Translations under genes and position numbers: made by a program
The notes under the pieces: generated by a model
What the model saw: the letters and a program-made list of their open reading frames with translations, nothing else
What the model was told of the DNA's origin: nothing
Databases searched by the model: none
Shown: positions 15,684 through 24,042 of the stretch, piece by piece
Layout of the letters: each line of letters opens with the position of its first letter
How positions within the stretch are numbered: the first letter of the stretch is position 1
Origin: Marinobacter sp. S6332
GTDB taxonomy: Bacteria > Pseudomonadota > Gammaproteobacteria > Pseudomonadales > Oleiphilaceae
DNA length: 64,000 bases
Direction: 5' to 3'
Assembly: GCF_023016045.1 (NCBI RefSeq)
Contig: NZ_JALKAP010000005.1
Span: forward strand, 1-64,000

Positions 15684-17667
15684 TTCAGCTCTGCACTTTT
15701 CAACTCTGCACTTTGATTCAACTCTGCATTTTATAGTGCCGGGCGACCCGAATCAGAACACCGGCGGCTATCGGTATGTGCGGAAACTGGTTGAAGCCTT
15801 AAATGAGGCTGGCACAAAAGCTATGGTCACGGGGGTGCCGGGAGCATTTCCTAAGCCGGATGCCATCGCAATTCAGGCGATGGATAACCTGCTTGTAAAG
15901 CTGGAAGAGGGTTCCCGCGTTATTCTCGACGGGCTTGCCATGAGTGCAATGCCGGAGGTACTTGCCAAACATACACATCGATTGCGGCTCATTGCTCTCA
16001 TTCACCACCCTTTGGCAGATGAAACCGGATTGAATAAGAGTGAACAAGATTGGTTTTTCGAACGCGAGAAACTGGCGTTGGCAACAGTGGGTGGTGTTTT
16101 CACAACCAGCGCATTTACGGCGTATCGACTAGCAGACTACGGGGTTGCACCGGAGCGTATCCGAACGGCCGAGCCAGGTGTAGAAAACCCCGTGGGCAAT
16201 GTGTTGCCAACTATCTCCGAAGCGTTGGGAGGTACGCAGAAAGCCCGAGTTCCGCATATTCTTTGTGTTGCCCACTTGTCTCCGCGCAAAGCTCAGCATC
16301 ATTTAGTTCAGGCGCTTGCCCAGTTAGATGATTTGCTCTGGCATTGCACTCTGGCTGGCTCCTGCGAGCGGGACTCAACCTACGCCAACACTGTTCAGAA
16401 GCAGATAGATGAACTTGGCCTCAACGCTCGAATTGACCTTGCGGGTGAGGTTGATGCTCAGCGACTAGCCAGCTTATACCAATCAGCCGATGTGTTTGTA
16501 TTGCCATCGTTGTATGAAGGTTACGGCATGGTGATTGATGAAGCGATAGCGGCAGGCTTGCCGGTCATTTCATCGGATGGCGGCGCCCTGAAGAACACCA
16601 GTGCTAGGCCCGGAGTTAGGTTATACAGGGCAGGGGATACGAGCGCGTTACAAGCCAATCTCAAAGCATGGCTTGGCGATCCGGTGGCGTTAGCGCAAGC
16701 TCGTGCACTTGCTGAAAACGAATCTAGCAATGTAATGAGCTGGGCAGATACAGCGAGTCTGCTGCTGAAAGGCTTGAGTTATTTTGAGCAGCGCCACTGC
16801 GGCGAGACCTACTTCGCCGACGAATGGTTGCAAGCTCGCGAAGCCGCAGATCATGATGCGCGCTCGGTCGAGCTCACACAGCGGCTAGATCGATGGGTTA
16901 GTGAGAGAATAAGCGGGAACAGCGACCGCGAAGGCCCAATTAGAATCCTTGATATCGGCACAGGTCGTGGCTCCAATGTTGTCTATCTTGCCCCTGCGCT
17001 ACCTATGCCGCAGGAGTGGATGCTGGTTGACCAAGATGAGAGCCTGCTGCGGGAAGCGTCCCATAGGGCCCATCAGCTGAAGCTAGCCTGTGAAACTCAA
17101 CAGCGCCGCATACTGCCAAAGGATTTTAGAGAGCTTATCTCCTCAAACACAGATGTTGTGACGGCCTCGGCGCTCATTGATCTGGTATCTGAACTCTGGC
17201 TAGCTGCGCTTGTAGATGAAGTGACATCAAAGCACGTGGCCATTCTTATAGTGCTCAGCTACACCGGCAATTTTGTACTGTCGCCTACCCACAAATACGA
17301 CTCCCGATTGCAAGCGTTAGTCAATCAACATCAGCATGGCGACAAAGGCACTGGCGCTGCTCTTGGGCCTGATGCTGCTGCTAGGTTCGCACACAAACTA
17401 AAGGCCAAAGGTTATGAGGTGCATGTAGCTGACACGCCGTGGCAACTTACAGGTAAGGACGCAAAGCTGGCTGAGATGCTAATGGCAGGTTGGGTAACGG
17501 CAGCCAAACAGCAAAGCTCTGAGGCTAGCGAACAGTTGGATGAGTGGTTTGCGACTAGAAAGCGGCAGTTACTTGCTGGTGTGCTGAAAATCACTGTGCC
17601 ACATCAGGATGTGCTGGGATTACCATCAAGCCACTTCCCAGATACGGCACCCAATCAAACCCAATGA
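15670..17667 (+). CDS. GT4 glycosyltransferase fused to SAM-dependent methyltransferase
   Basis: 665 residues in two domains. Residues about 15-370 are a GT-B fold GT4 glycosyltransferase: N-terminal GGYRYVRKLVEAL, then CVAHLSPRKAQHHLVQAL and the nucleotide-sugar signature EGYGMVIDEA (283-292). Residues about 385-650 are a class I methyltransferase with the SAM loop LDIGTGRGSN (427-436) and an acidic end of strand two (LVDQDE). The N-terminus holds three copies of an S-x-LHF motif from a short DNA tandem repeat. ATG 15670 lies inside the end of the PTPS-like gene. The product should glycosylate and methylate the pathway intermediate in the cytoplasm. Confidence 0.85.
   Translation: MPTSDSALHFSTLHFDSTLHFIVPGDPNQNTGGYRYVRKLVEALNEAGTKAMVTGVPGAFPKPDAIAIQAMDNLLVKLEEGSRVILDGLAMSAMPEVLAKHTHRLRLIALIHHPLADETGLNKSEQDWFFEREKLALATVGGVFTTSAFTAYRLADYGVAPERIRTAEPGVENPVGNVLPTISEALGGTQKARVPHILCVAHLSPRKAQHHLVQALAQLDDLLWHCTLAGSCERDSTYANTVQKQIDELGLNARIDLAGEVDAQRLASLYQSADVFVLPSLYEGYGMVIDEAIAAGLPVISSDGGALKNTSARPGVRLYRAGDTSALQANLKAWLGDPVALAQARALAENESSNVMSWADTASLLLKGLSYFEQRHCGETYFADEWLQAREAADHDARSVELTQRLDRWVSERISGNSDREGPIRILDIGTGRGSNVVYLAPALPMPQEWMLVDQDESLLREASHRAHQLKLACETQQRRILPKDFRELISSNTDVVTASALIDLVSELWLAALVDEVTSKHVAILIVLSYTGNFVLSPTHKYDSRLQALVNQHQHGDKGTGAALGPDAAARFAHKLKAKGYEVHVADTPWQLTGKDAKLAEMLMAGWVTAAKQQSSEASEQLDEWFATRKRQLLAGVLKITVPHQDVLGLPSSHFPDTAPNQTQ
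15682..15732. repeat. Three-copy short tandem repeat at the start of the GT-methyltransferase gene
   Basis: Copies GATTCAGCTCTGCACTTT (15682-15699), a 15-base copy (15700-15714) and GATTCAACTCTGCATTTT (15715-15732). All stay in frame and encode repeats of S-x-LHF. This is likely slippage duplication just after the start codon. Confidence 0.7.
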
Positions 17668-18617
17668 ATCTACTTCGCAGCACAGGGTTTCGAGTTGCCT
17701 TGAAGTGGGTGTTCACCGCCCTGATCGTCGCGGCGGTTTTATTGGTTGTGGATATCGAAAAACTGCTTGTCGAAATCATCCGCATTCCGTCATCGGCAAT
17801 TGTCATCGGGCTGGCTTTGGGCATCATTCAGGTGTTTTTGTCAGCTTGGCGCTGGCGGTTTACCGCCGATCTTTTGGGGCTCCCAATACCCTATACTCAG
17901 GCCGTTAGAGAATACTATCTGGCAACCTTTGCCAATCAGGTGCTACCGGGTGGGGTTCTAGGTGATGTGAACCGGGCGCTTCGCCATGCTGCTGATACCA
18001 ACAACCGGCGTGCAGCGGCCCATGGCGTTGCTATCGAGCGGTTGTCCGGGCAGTTCGTGCTTGCGTCTGTGGTTGCCACTGGCATTTCGTGGCTATTCTT
18101 TACGGGCAGAATGCTCAGTTCAAACACGCCAGAACTTGGTTCTTTGGCACATTTATACTGGCTGCTCGCGGGTATTGGTGTTGCCGGTGGTTTGTTGTGG
18201 GTTTTTGCACGCAAGCGGGTTCAAGTACGCGGGTACTTCAGTGCTCTGCGTGGAGATCTCGCTCGGGCCTTCTTCTCATGGCCCGCTTTCCCTATTCAGG
18301 TAGTAACATCGCTGCTCGTGGTGGCGAGTTACTTGGCAGTGTTCCTAGTGTTGGCGGCCGGCATGGGCTATCTCATCGATTTGCCCTCAGTAGCGGTTGT
18401 GGCAGCTTTGTGCAGCCTCCTTCTGCTCAGCATGGTGGTGCCGACTACTGTGTCGGGTTGGGGCGTCCGAGAAGGTGCGGCTGCTATTCTTTGGCCATTG
18501 GCAGGCTTGCCTGCGGAACAAGGTGTAGCGTTGAGTGTTGGCTACGGTGCTCTCATATTTTTTTCTAGCTTGCCGGGCCTTCTGTTCCTATTCAGTTCGC
18601 AGGTAAGGCAGCGCTAA
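17664..18617 (+). CDS. UPF0104/lysylphosphatidylglycerol synthase-type membrane protein
   Basis: 317 residues with about eight membrane helices, of the LPG synthase TM/UPF0104 family (YbhN-like). Typical features are WRWRFTADLLGLPIPYTQAVREYYLATFANQVLPGGVLGDVNRALRH read in blocks (NQVLPGGVLGD is the family core) and the later GWGVREGAA motif. Relatives flip or transfer lipids and glycolipids. It overlaps the preceding fusion gene by 4 bases (ATGA), implying coupled translation, and is convergent with a 26-base overlap to the RibD-C-like gene. Movement of a lipid-linked product across the membrane is inferred. Confidence 0.8.
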   Translation: MNLLRSTGFRVALKWVFTALIVAAVLLVVDIEKLLVEIIRIPSSAIVIGLALGIIQVFLSAWRWRFTADLLGLPIPYTQAVREYYLATFANQVLPGGVLGDVNRALRHAADTNNRRAAAHGVAIERLSGQFVLASVVATGISWLFFTGRMLSSNTPELGSLAHLYWLLAGIGVAGGLLWVFARKRVQVRGYFSALRGDLARAFFSWPAFPIQVVTSLLVVASYLAVFLVLAAGMGYLIDLPSVAVVAALCSLLLLSMVVPTTVSGWGVREGAAAILWPLAGLPAEQGVALSVGYGALIFFSSLPGLLFLFSSQVRQR

Positions 18618-19470
18618 AATCCAGATCAAACAGCATATCAGTGCCCAGATTCACAAATCGGGATGCAGGCCTTAAGGCATCGTCCAGAAAATCAATTTCG
18701 GGCAAGGAGAATGCAGGCCTTCCACTGCCGATAATCATCGGGGCGACCATAACATGAAGGCGGTCGAGCAAGCCCGCCTGCAGAAAAGATGAAACTGTCA
18801 TGCCACCACCTTCTATAAATATCTTTCTCAAACCAAGGTCGGTAAGTACATCAAGAATGAGCCTGGGGTTTGCGGGCTCTGTTCCACTACCCAAACAGGG
18901 GATCTCGATAACAGACTGCTGGCTAAACCCGTCAATGATCCCGGGTGTGTAATCGCCGGCAACCAATCGCAGAGTCGGGGCTGCTCCATCAGTAAACAGG
19001 TGATGAGTTTCGGGCACTCTGCGATTACGGTCTATCACAACCCTTACTGGGTTGGTGCCACTGGTGCAGCGTACCGTTAGCTGAGGGTTATCTGCCGTTG
19101 CCGTACCAGCGCCAACAACAACCGCATCTGACAGCGCTCTAATGCGGTGCAAATGAACTATTCCATCATCACCGTTGATAAAACGGGAGCGTCCGGTAAC
19201 CGTTGCAATACGGCCGTCGAGGCTTTGGCCGAGTTGGCCAATAACATGCCAAGACGTGGAGGTAGAAAGCGGCTGGCACAAAGGTAAAAAAACACTCAAC
19301 AATGCAGAGGCTTCTTCTGTAGCAGGCTGCAGTAACTGCCACTCGCCGTTACTCGCTAGCGTAAGTGCTGGCTCTTCGGAACCGGGGTGTGCAAGTGTCA
19401 CGCCCGATTGGTTCTCTGCGCGCAAAATCAGATTCCAAACAGTTTCGGCATCGAGAGCTTGAGATATCAT
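18592..19470 (-). CDS. RibD C-terminal/DHFR-like pyrimidine or pterin reductase
   Basis: 292 residues. After a variable N-terminal part (1-75) comes the RibD_C reductase domain: WHVIGQLGQSLDGRIATVTGRS, the LHRIRALSDAVVVGAGTATADNPQLTVR substrate region in blocks, PVRVVIDRNRRVP, and the NADPH-binding IFIEGGGMTVSSFL. RibD_C enzymes reduce the ribosyl group of a diaminopyrimidine in riboflavin synthesis; related proteins reduce pterins. No deaminase domain is attached, so it is not full RibD. AGGAA precedes the ATG. Its position at the end of the pterin-type cluster suggests a pathway reductase. Confidence 0.85.
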   Translation of the reverse strand: MISQALDAETVWNLILRAENQSGVTLAHPGSEEPALTLASNGEWQLLQPATEEASALLSVFLPLCQPLSTSTSWHVIGQLGQSLDGRIATVTGRSRFINGDDGIVHLHRIRALSDAVVVGAGTATADNPQLTVRCTSGTNPVRVVIDRNRRVPETHHLFTDGAAPTLRLVAGDYTPGIIDGFSQQSVIEIPCLGSGTEPANPRLILDVLTDLGLRKIFIEGGGMTVSSFLQAGLLDRLHVMVAPMIIGSGRPAFSLPEIDFLDDALRPASRFVNLGTDMLFDLDFSAALPAN

Positions 19471-19586
19471 AAGGTTCCTGCTTGATTGCGTTCAAACCAG
19501 TATAGGCAGATTGTGCATAAAGCTATATGTACGTTACATTTCCAGATTAACTCACTTTTTCGAGCAATCTTGCAGAGGCGAATATC

Positions 19587-20003
19587 ATGCGTTACCTGCA
19601 GACTTTCAACCGCCGGTTGCGGCAGATGCGCGAGGCGGGGCGCTTATCCTGTCAGGACGTGGCCGAAATCTGCGGTGTGGAAGAGGCGCAGGTTATAAGT
19701 TGGGAAGCTTCAGATGCGAGGCAGCGCACCTATCCGGATCTATCAGCACTGCTGGATTTTTGTATAAAAACAGAAACGCCGCTGGAAGAATTGTTGGATT
19801 TGGCTGATCCGGGAACGTTTGGGCAATTCGAGTTGCCAGGCTTGGCCTTCAGTAATAGCGACGACCTTTCTTCAGCTTTGGAAGAGTTGGAGCAGGAGAT
19901 AAGCCGGGTTCAGCTATCCGATGAAGAGGCCAAGTTATTACGCCGGTTCCGCAAAACAACGGCAGAGAACCGGCGCTTGATATTGCAAATTCTGGGCGGC
20001 TAA
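19587..20003 (+). CDS. XRE-type helix-turn-helix regulator
   Basis: 138 residues. N-terminal helix-turn-helix of the Cro/C1 class (about 8-68): LRQMREAGRLSCQDVAEICGVEEAQVISWE, read as helices two and three. The C-terminal half is acidic and helical (ALEELEQEISRVQLSDEEAKLLRRFRK). GAGG lies 8 bases before the ATG. It is divergent from the RibD-C-like reductase and convergent with galU, so it may regulate the reductase, but no operator was recognised. Confidence 0.8.
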   Translation: MRYLQTFNRRLRQMREAGRLSCQDVAEICGVEEAQVISWEASDARQRTYPDLSALLDFCIKTETPLEELLDLADPGTFGQFELPGLAFSNSDDLSSALEELEQEISRVQLSDEEAKLLRRFRKTTAENRRLILQILGG

Positions 20004-20027
20004 GCACTACACCGCCCGATGAACGGC

Positions 20028-20867
20028 TTACTTCTGTTTTTTGTAGATGTTTTCGTACACGTAGTTGGTGGCTTCCACAAAACCGTCAATGCTGCCGCAG
20101 TCAAAACGTCGGCCTTTGAACTGGTAAGCCAGCACGCAGCCGTTTTTAGCCTGTTCAAGCAGCGCATCGGTAATTTGAATTTCACCGTTTTTACCAGCTG
20201 GCGTGCGTTCCAGAATCTCGAAAATATCCGGGGTGAGAATATAGCGGCCAATGATCGCCAAGTTGCTCGGGGCATCTTCCGGCGCTGGTTTTTCTATCAT
20301 ATCCGTAATGCGATATAAGCCGTCCTTCATCGACTCACCGGCGATCACACCGTATTTATGAGTTTCATCTTCAGGCACTTCCTCGATGGCAACAATGGAG
20401 CACCTGAACTGGTTATACAGCTTCACCATTTGTGCCAAAACTCCGTCTTCGCCGTCAGCGGGTCCAATGCAAAAGTCATCGGCCAGAACCACGGCGAAAG
20501 GGTTGTCACCAATGAGGTTGCGTCCGCTTAGAATGGCGTGCCCAAGGCCTTTCATTTCGACCTGACGGGTAAATGCGAAGGTGTTGTGATCAATCAGTTC
20601 ACGAATAGAGGTCAGTAAACCCTCTTTACCAGACCCCGCAATTTGATGCTCGAGCTCATAGCTCATATCAAAATGATCTTCGATAGCCCGTTTACCCCGG
20701 CCGGTCACAAAGCCGAATTCATGAATGCCTGCTTCGGCTGCCTCTTCAACGCCGTACTGAACCAGCGGCTTGTTAACAATGGGAAGAATTTCTTTAGGCA
20801 TCGCTTTGGTCGCTGGCAGAAAGCGAGTGCCGTAGCCTGCAACGGGGAAAAGGCATTTTTTGATCAT
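20028..20867 (-). CDS. galU: UTP--glucose-1-phosphate uridylyltransferase
   Basis: 279 residues, full-length GalU. The nucleotide-binding signature FPVAGYGTRFLPATKAMPKE lies near the N-terminus, followed by KPLVQYGVEEA, GRGKRAIEDHFD, the DDF catalytic Asp motif (VVLADDF), IEEVPEDETHKYGVI and a C-terminal GRRFDCGSIDGFVEA. It makes UDP-glucose for polysaccharides, including the exopolysaccharide encoded from 30 kb on. The ATG at 20867 has AAGGA 8 bases upstream; a GTG one codon earlier is an alternative. It is convergent with the XRE regulator. Confidence 0.95.
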   Translation of the reverse strand: MIKKCLFPVAGYGTRFLPATKAMPKEILPIVNKPLVQYGVEEAAEAGIHEFGFVTGRGKRAIEDHFDMSYELEHQIAGSGKEGLLTSIRELIDHNTFAFTRQVEMKGLGHAILSGRNLIGDNPFAVVLADDFCIGPADGEDGVLAQMVKLYNQFRCSIVAIEEVPEDETHKYGVIAGESMKDGLYRITDMIEKPAPEDAPSNLAIIGRYILTPDIFEILERTPAGKNGEIQITDALLEQAKNGCVLAYQFKGRRFDCGSIDGFVEATNYVYENIYKKQK

Positions 20868-21005
20868 CACATTCGTCCTTAAAATCGGAGTTTATAAAGG
20901 GTGGGCCGAGTTTATCAATTTCTCTGATTGAATACTCTTGTTGGCTCTATACAAACGCTTTGAATAGAAAAACTGTTTTCGGATTGTTAACAGTCTATTT
21001 CCAGT

Positions 21006-21017
21006 ATTGTTGACAAT
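21006..21017. promoter_or_regulatory. GntR-type operator 1
   Basis: ATTGTTGACAAT, a perfect palindrome fitting the TTGT-NN-ACAA pattern bound by FadR-subfamily GntR proteins. It overlaps the -35 box of the regulator/prp promoter. Confidence 0.65.
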
Positions 21018-21038
21018 ATTGATGCTTGAGCGTAAATT
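21010..21038 (+). promoter_or_regulatory. Sigma-70 type promoter of the GntR regulator
   Basis: TTGACA at 21010-21015, a 17-base spacer, and TAAATT at 21033-21038. The -35 box lies inside operator 1, so the regulator could block polymerase. Confidence 0.55.
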
Positions 21039-21057
21039 TCATTATTATCTAGCCAAT

Positions 21058-21069
21058 ATTGTCGACAAA
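21058..21069. promoter_or_regulatory. GntR-type operator 2
   Basis: ATTGTCGACAAA repeats operator 1 with one arm mismatch. Centre-to-centre distance is 52 bases (about five helical turns), and it ends two bases before the start codon, covering the ribosome site. This points to autoregulation by looping or roadblock. Confidence 0.6.
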
Positions 21070-21071
21070 GC

Positions 21072-21752
21072 ATGACTGATAGCACTTCTCAAACCTATAC
21101 AAGAGCCGACGAAGCCTTTGATTGTCTGCAAACGGCAATCGTAAAAGGCGATCTTGCGCCCGGCGACAAAATCGGCGAATTGGATCTCTGTTCCCGCTTT
21201 GAGCTAACCCGAGGTCCACTCCGGGAAGCCCTTGGCCGGCTCGAGTCTCGAGGGCTTCTGGTACGCAGGCCCCACGCCGGTGTAAAAGTTGTCTCTTTAA
21301 GTGCCTCGGAGCTAGTAGAGCTGTACCGCATTCGAGAGATTATGGAAGGCCTTGCCGCACGACAAGCGGCGGAGCGCATGACCGCTCAGGAAATTGCAGA
21401 CCTACAAGCCACGCTTGATGCTCACGAAACCATGATCGACGAAGCTCAAGGGCAGGCCTATTATCAGGCTGAAGGGGATTACGATTTTCATCACCGTATC
21501 GCAACGGGCAGCCGGAATATCAAGCTTGCACAAATGCTCTTGGGCGACCTCTATTACATGGTGCGTATGTATCGCTACCGGTTAAGCACCTCCGCAGGTC
21601 GCCCGCACCGCGCCCTCGGTGAACACCGCCGTATTGTTGAAGCCATTGCCCAGCGCGATGGTGAGCTTGCAGAATTTCTAATGAAAAGACACATCAACGC
21701 CGCTCGAAAAAATATCGAGAAAAAGATTCAGGAAGGCGTTTTAACTATCTGA
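21072..21752 (+). CDS. GntR/FadR-subfamily regulator of the propionate operon
   Basis: 226 residues. N-terminal winged helix (about 10-75) with LAPGDKIGELDLCSRFELTRGPLREALGRLESRGLL read in blocks, and a C-terminal FCD domain with metal-binding-type residues in DYDFHHRIATGS and LGEHRRIVEAI. FCD regulators bind small carboxylates; here the likely effector is a methylcitrate-cycle intermediate. It starts the operon, 32 bases ahead of prpB, behind two palindromic operators, one covering its own ribosome site. It differs from the sigma-54-dependent PrpR of enteric bacteria. Confidence 0.9.
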   Translation: MTDSTSQTYTRADEAFDCLQTAIVKGDLAPGDKIGELDLCSRFELTRGPLREALGRLESRGLLVRRPHAGVKVVSLSASELVELYRIREIMEGLAARQAAERMTAQEIADLQATLDAHETMIDEAQGQAYYQAEGDYDFHHRIATGSRNIKLAQMLLGDLYYMVRMYRYRLSTSAGRPHRALGEHRRIVEAIAQRDGELAEFLMKRHINAARKNIEKKIQEGVLTI

Positions 21753-21784
21753 CTGTACTAACTATTTAAAGAGAGGGAATAAGC

Positions 21785-22675
21785 ATGTCGAACAAACTCT
21801 CCCCGGGCGCGCGTTTTCGCAAAGCCCTAAAAGACAACAAGCCCCTACAGATTGTAGGAACTATTAATGCCTACGCCGCCATGATGGCGGAAAAAGTTGG
21901 GCATCAAGCGATTTACCTTTCCGGTGGTGGTGTAGCAAACGCCTCTTACGGCCTGCCAGATTTGGGTATGACCAGCATGAACGATGTGGTGGAAGACGTT
22001 CGCCGCATCACCGCAGCAACCGATTTGCCGCTACTTGTGGATATCGATACAGGTTGGGGTGGAGCATTCAACATTGCCCGCACTATTCGTGAAATGGAAC
22101 GTGCAGGCGCGGCGGCGGTTCATATCGAAGACCAAGTGGCCCAGAAGCGCTGCGGACACCGCCCGAATAAGGAAATTGTATCTAAAGAAGAAATGGTCGA
22201 CCGAATTAAAGCGGCTGCGGACGCACGGGTAGATAAAGACTTTTTTATCATGGCCCGCACAGATGCCTTCCAAAAAGAAGGTCTGGAAGCTGCTATTGAC
22301 CGTGCCAAAGCCTGTATTGAAGCCGGTGCTGACGGTATTTTTGCCGAAGCGGTAACTGAGCTAGAGCACTACGAAGCATTTTCCAAAGCGCTTGGCGATG
22401 TGCCTATACTGGCTAACATCACCGAATTCGGTGCTACGCCGCTATATAATCGCAAAGAATTGGGAGAAGCCGGAGCGGCCATGGTGCTGTACCCGCTAAG
22501 TGCGTTCCGCGCCATGAACAAAGCGGCCGTAACCGTGTACCAGAATATTCTGGAGAAGGGCGATCAAAAAGACGTAGTGGATCTGATGCAGACCCGTATG
22601 GAACTCTACGATTACCTTAACTACCACGATTTTGAGCAGAAGCTGGATCAGCTGTTTCAGCAATCTAAGGCTTAA
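21785..22675 (+). CDS. prpB: 2-methylisocitrate lyase
   Basis: 296 residues, cytoplasmic enzyme of the methylcitrate cycle that splits 2-methylisocitrate to pyruvate and succinate. It belongs to the isocitrate lyase superfamily: active-site motif KRCGH at 121-125 (Cys123 as acid/base), Mg-binding acidic residues in [10 protein letters not shown] (D86, D88), and substrate-binding stretches YLSGGGVA and ARTDA. The length matches PrpB rather than the longer isocitrate lyases. GAGAGGG lies before the ATG. Confidence 0.96.
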   Translation: MSNKLSPGARFRKALKDNKPLQIVGTINAYAAMMAEKVGHQAIYLSGGGVANASYGLPDLGMTSMNDVVEDVRRITAATDLPLLVDIDTGWGGAFNIARTIREMERAGAAAVHIEDQVAQKRCGHRPNKEIVSKEEMVDRIKAAADARVDKDFFIMARTDAFQKEGLEAAIDRAKACIEAGADGIFAEAVTELEHYEAFSKALGDVPILANITEFGATPLYNRKELGEAGAAMVLYPLSAFRAMNKAAVTVYQNILEKGDQKDVVDLMQTRMELYDYLNYHDFEQKLDQLFQQSKA

Positions 22676-22719
22676 TAACGCAAAGCTCGGTCAATTATAA
22701 AATAGAGGGAGAGTAACCC

Positions 22720-23850
22720 ATGGCAGAAGCAAAGAAACTCGGTGGTGCAGGCCTGCGTGGTCAGGTAGCTGGCGAAACGGCCCTGTGTACCGTAGGTAAA
22801 ACCGGAACCGGCCTAACGTATCGCGGGTACGATGTTAGCGATTTGGCAGATAATGCCCAGTTTGAAGAAGTAGCCTACCTCTTGTTGCGCGGCAAGCTGC
22901 CGAACCAGCAGGAATTGGATGCCTATAAGAAAAAACTTCAGAGCCTGCGTGGATTGCCTGCTGCTCTGAAGACTGTCTTAGAAAATATCCCCAAAGATGC
23001 TCATCCCATGGATGTGATGCGTACTGGCGCTTCCATGTTGGGCAATCTGGAAACCGAGCAAGACTTTAGCGAGCAAGACGACAAAATCGACCGTATGCTG
23101 GCTCTGTTCCCATCCATCATCACCTACTGGTACCGCTTCGCCCATGAAGGCGTTCGTATCGAAACCGACAGTGATGTGGATTCCATTGGCGGTCACTTCC
23201 TCGAACTGCTCCACGGCAAAAAGCCCAGCGAGTTGCACGAGCGCGTGATGAACGTATCCCTGATTTTGTACGCCGAGCATGAATTCAACGCCTCCACCTT
23301 CACCGCTCGCGTGTGTGCATCTACCTTGTCTGACATACACAGCTGCGTAACCGGTGCTATCGGTACCCTGCGTGGCCCACTGCACGGCGGTGCCAACGAA
23401 GCGGCTATGGAACTGATTCAGAAGTTCCAAACACCGGAAGAGGCGGAAGCAGGGTTGATGGGCATGCTGGAGCGCAAAGAAAAGATCATGGGCTTCGGCC
23501 ACGCGATCTACAGCGAATCCGATCCCCGCAACGTGATCATCAAAAAGTGGTCAGAGAAGCTTGCCAACGAAGTGGGAGATACGGTTCTGTACCCGGTATC
23601 CGTGCGCTGTGAAGAAGTCATGTGGCGCGAAAAGAAGCTGTTCTGCAACGCCGACTTCTTCCATGCTTCTACCTACCACTTCATGGGCATTCCCACTGAA
23701 TTATTCACGCCGATTTTTGTTATGTCCCGCGTATCCGGCTGGACAGCACACGTGAAAGAGCAGCGTGAGAACAACCGGATTATCCGCCCGAGCGCGGATT
23801 ACACCGGGCCGGAGCATGCTGAGTGGGTGCCGATTGAGAAGCGGGCATAA
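22720..23850 (+). CDS. prpC: 2-methylcitrate synthase
   Basis: 376 residues. Condenses propionyl-CoA with oxaloacetate. The citrate-synthase fold shows GLTYRGYDVSDL near the N-terminus, the central LHGGANEAA with one catalytic His, GFGHAIY with the second, and the C-terminal Asp region ADFFHAST. The short length and the RGYDI-type N-terminus fit PrpC rather than the hexameric GltA. It is 44 bases after prpB, with GGGAG ahead of the start. Confidence 0.95.
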   Translation: MAEAKKLGGAGLRGQVAGETALCTVGKTGTGLTYRGYDVSDLADNAQFEEVAYLLLRGKLPNQQELDAYKKKLQSLRGLPAALKTVLENIPKDAHPMDVMRTGASMLGNLETEQDFSEQDDKIDRMLALFPSIITYWYRFAHEGVRIETDSDVDSIGGHFLELLHGKKPSELHERVMNVSLILYAEHEFNASTFTARVCASTLSDIHSCVTGAIGTLRGPLHGGANEAAMELIQKFQTPEEAEAGLMGMLERKEKIMGFGHAIYSESDPRNVIIKKWSEKLANEVGDTVLYPVSVRCEEVMWREKKLFCNADFFHASTYHFMGIPTELFTPIFVMSRVSGWTAHVKEQRENNRIIRPSADYTGPEHAEWVPIEKRA

Positions 23851-23856
23851 AAAATT

Positions 23857-24016
23857 CCCCCTCCCGAAGCGTCGGACCGCCCTAGCCCTCTCCCGCGAGG
23901 GGGGAGGGGATAAAGATTAAAGCACCCCTCTCCCTAACCCTCTCCCGCAAGGGGCGAGGGAATACTGATTTAACTCCCCTCGCCCCTTGCGGGAGAGGGG
24001 CTGGGGGAGAGGGGGA
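23857..24016. repeat. GC-rich inverted repeat cluster between prpC and acnD
   Basis: Three copies of a roughly 40-base repeat built on CCCTCTCCCGC and GGGGCGAGGG. Copies two and three (23925-23960 and 23976-24016) are inverted about a 15-base spacer; their inner 23 bases match perfectly and outer arms extend to about 37 bases with a few mismatches, giving a very stable hairpin. The first copy (about 23862-23911) is degenerate. Related copies lie after acnD. It resembles REP-type intergenic repeats. Confidence 0.85.
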
Positions 24017-24042
24017 AATACAACAGATTCAGAGTACTACCC

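Noticed and set aside
22978..23502. 174-codon minus-strand frame opposite prpC
   Set aside because: Shadow frame caused by codon bias of a well-expressed gene; no recognisable domain.
23857..24016. CRISPR-like array
   Set aside because: Repeats are inverted, few, unevenly spaced and lack unique regular spacers; no cas genes are present.
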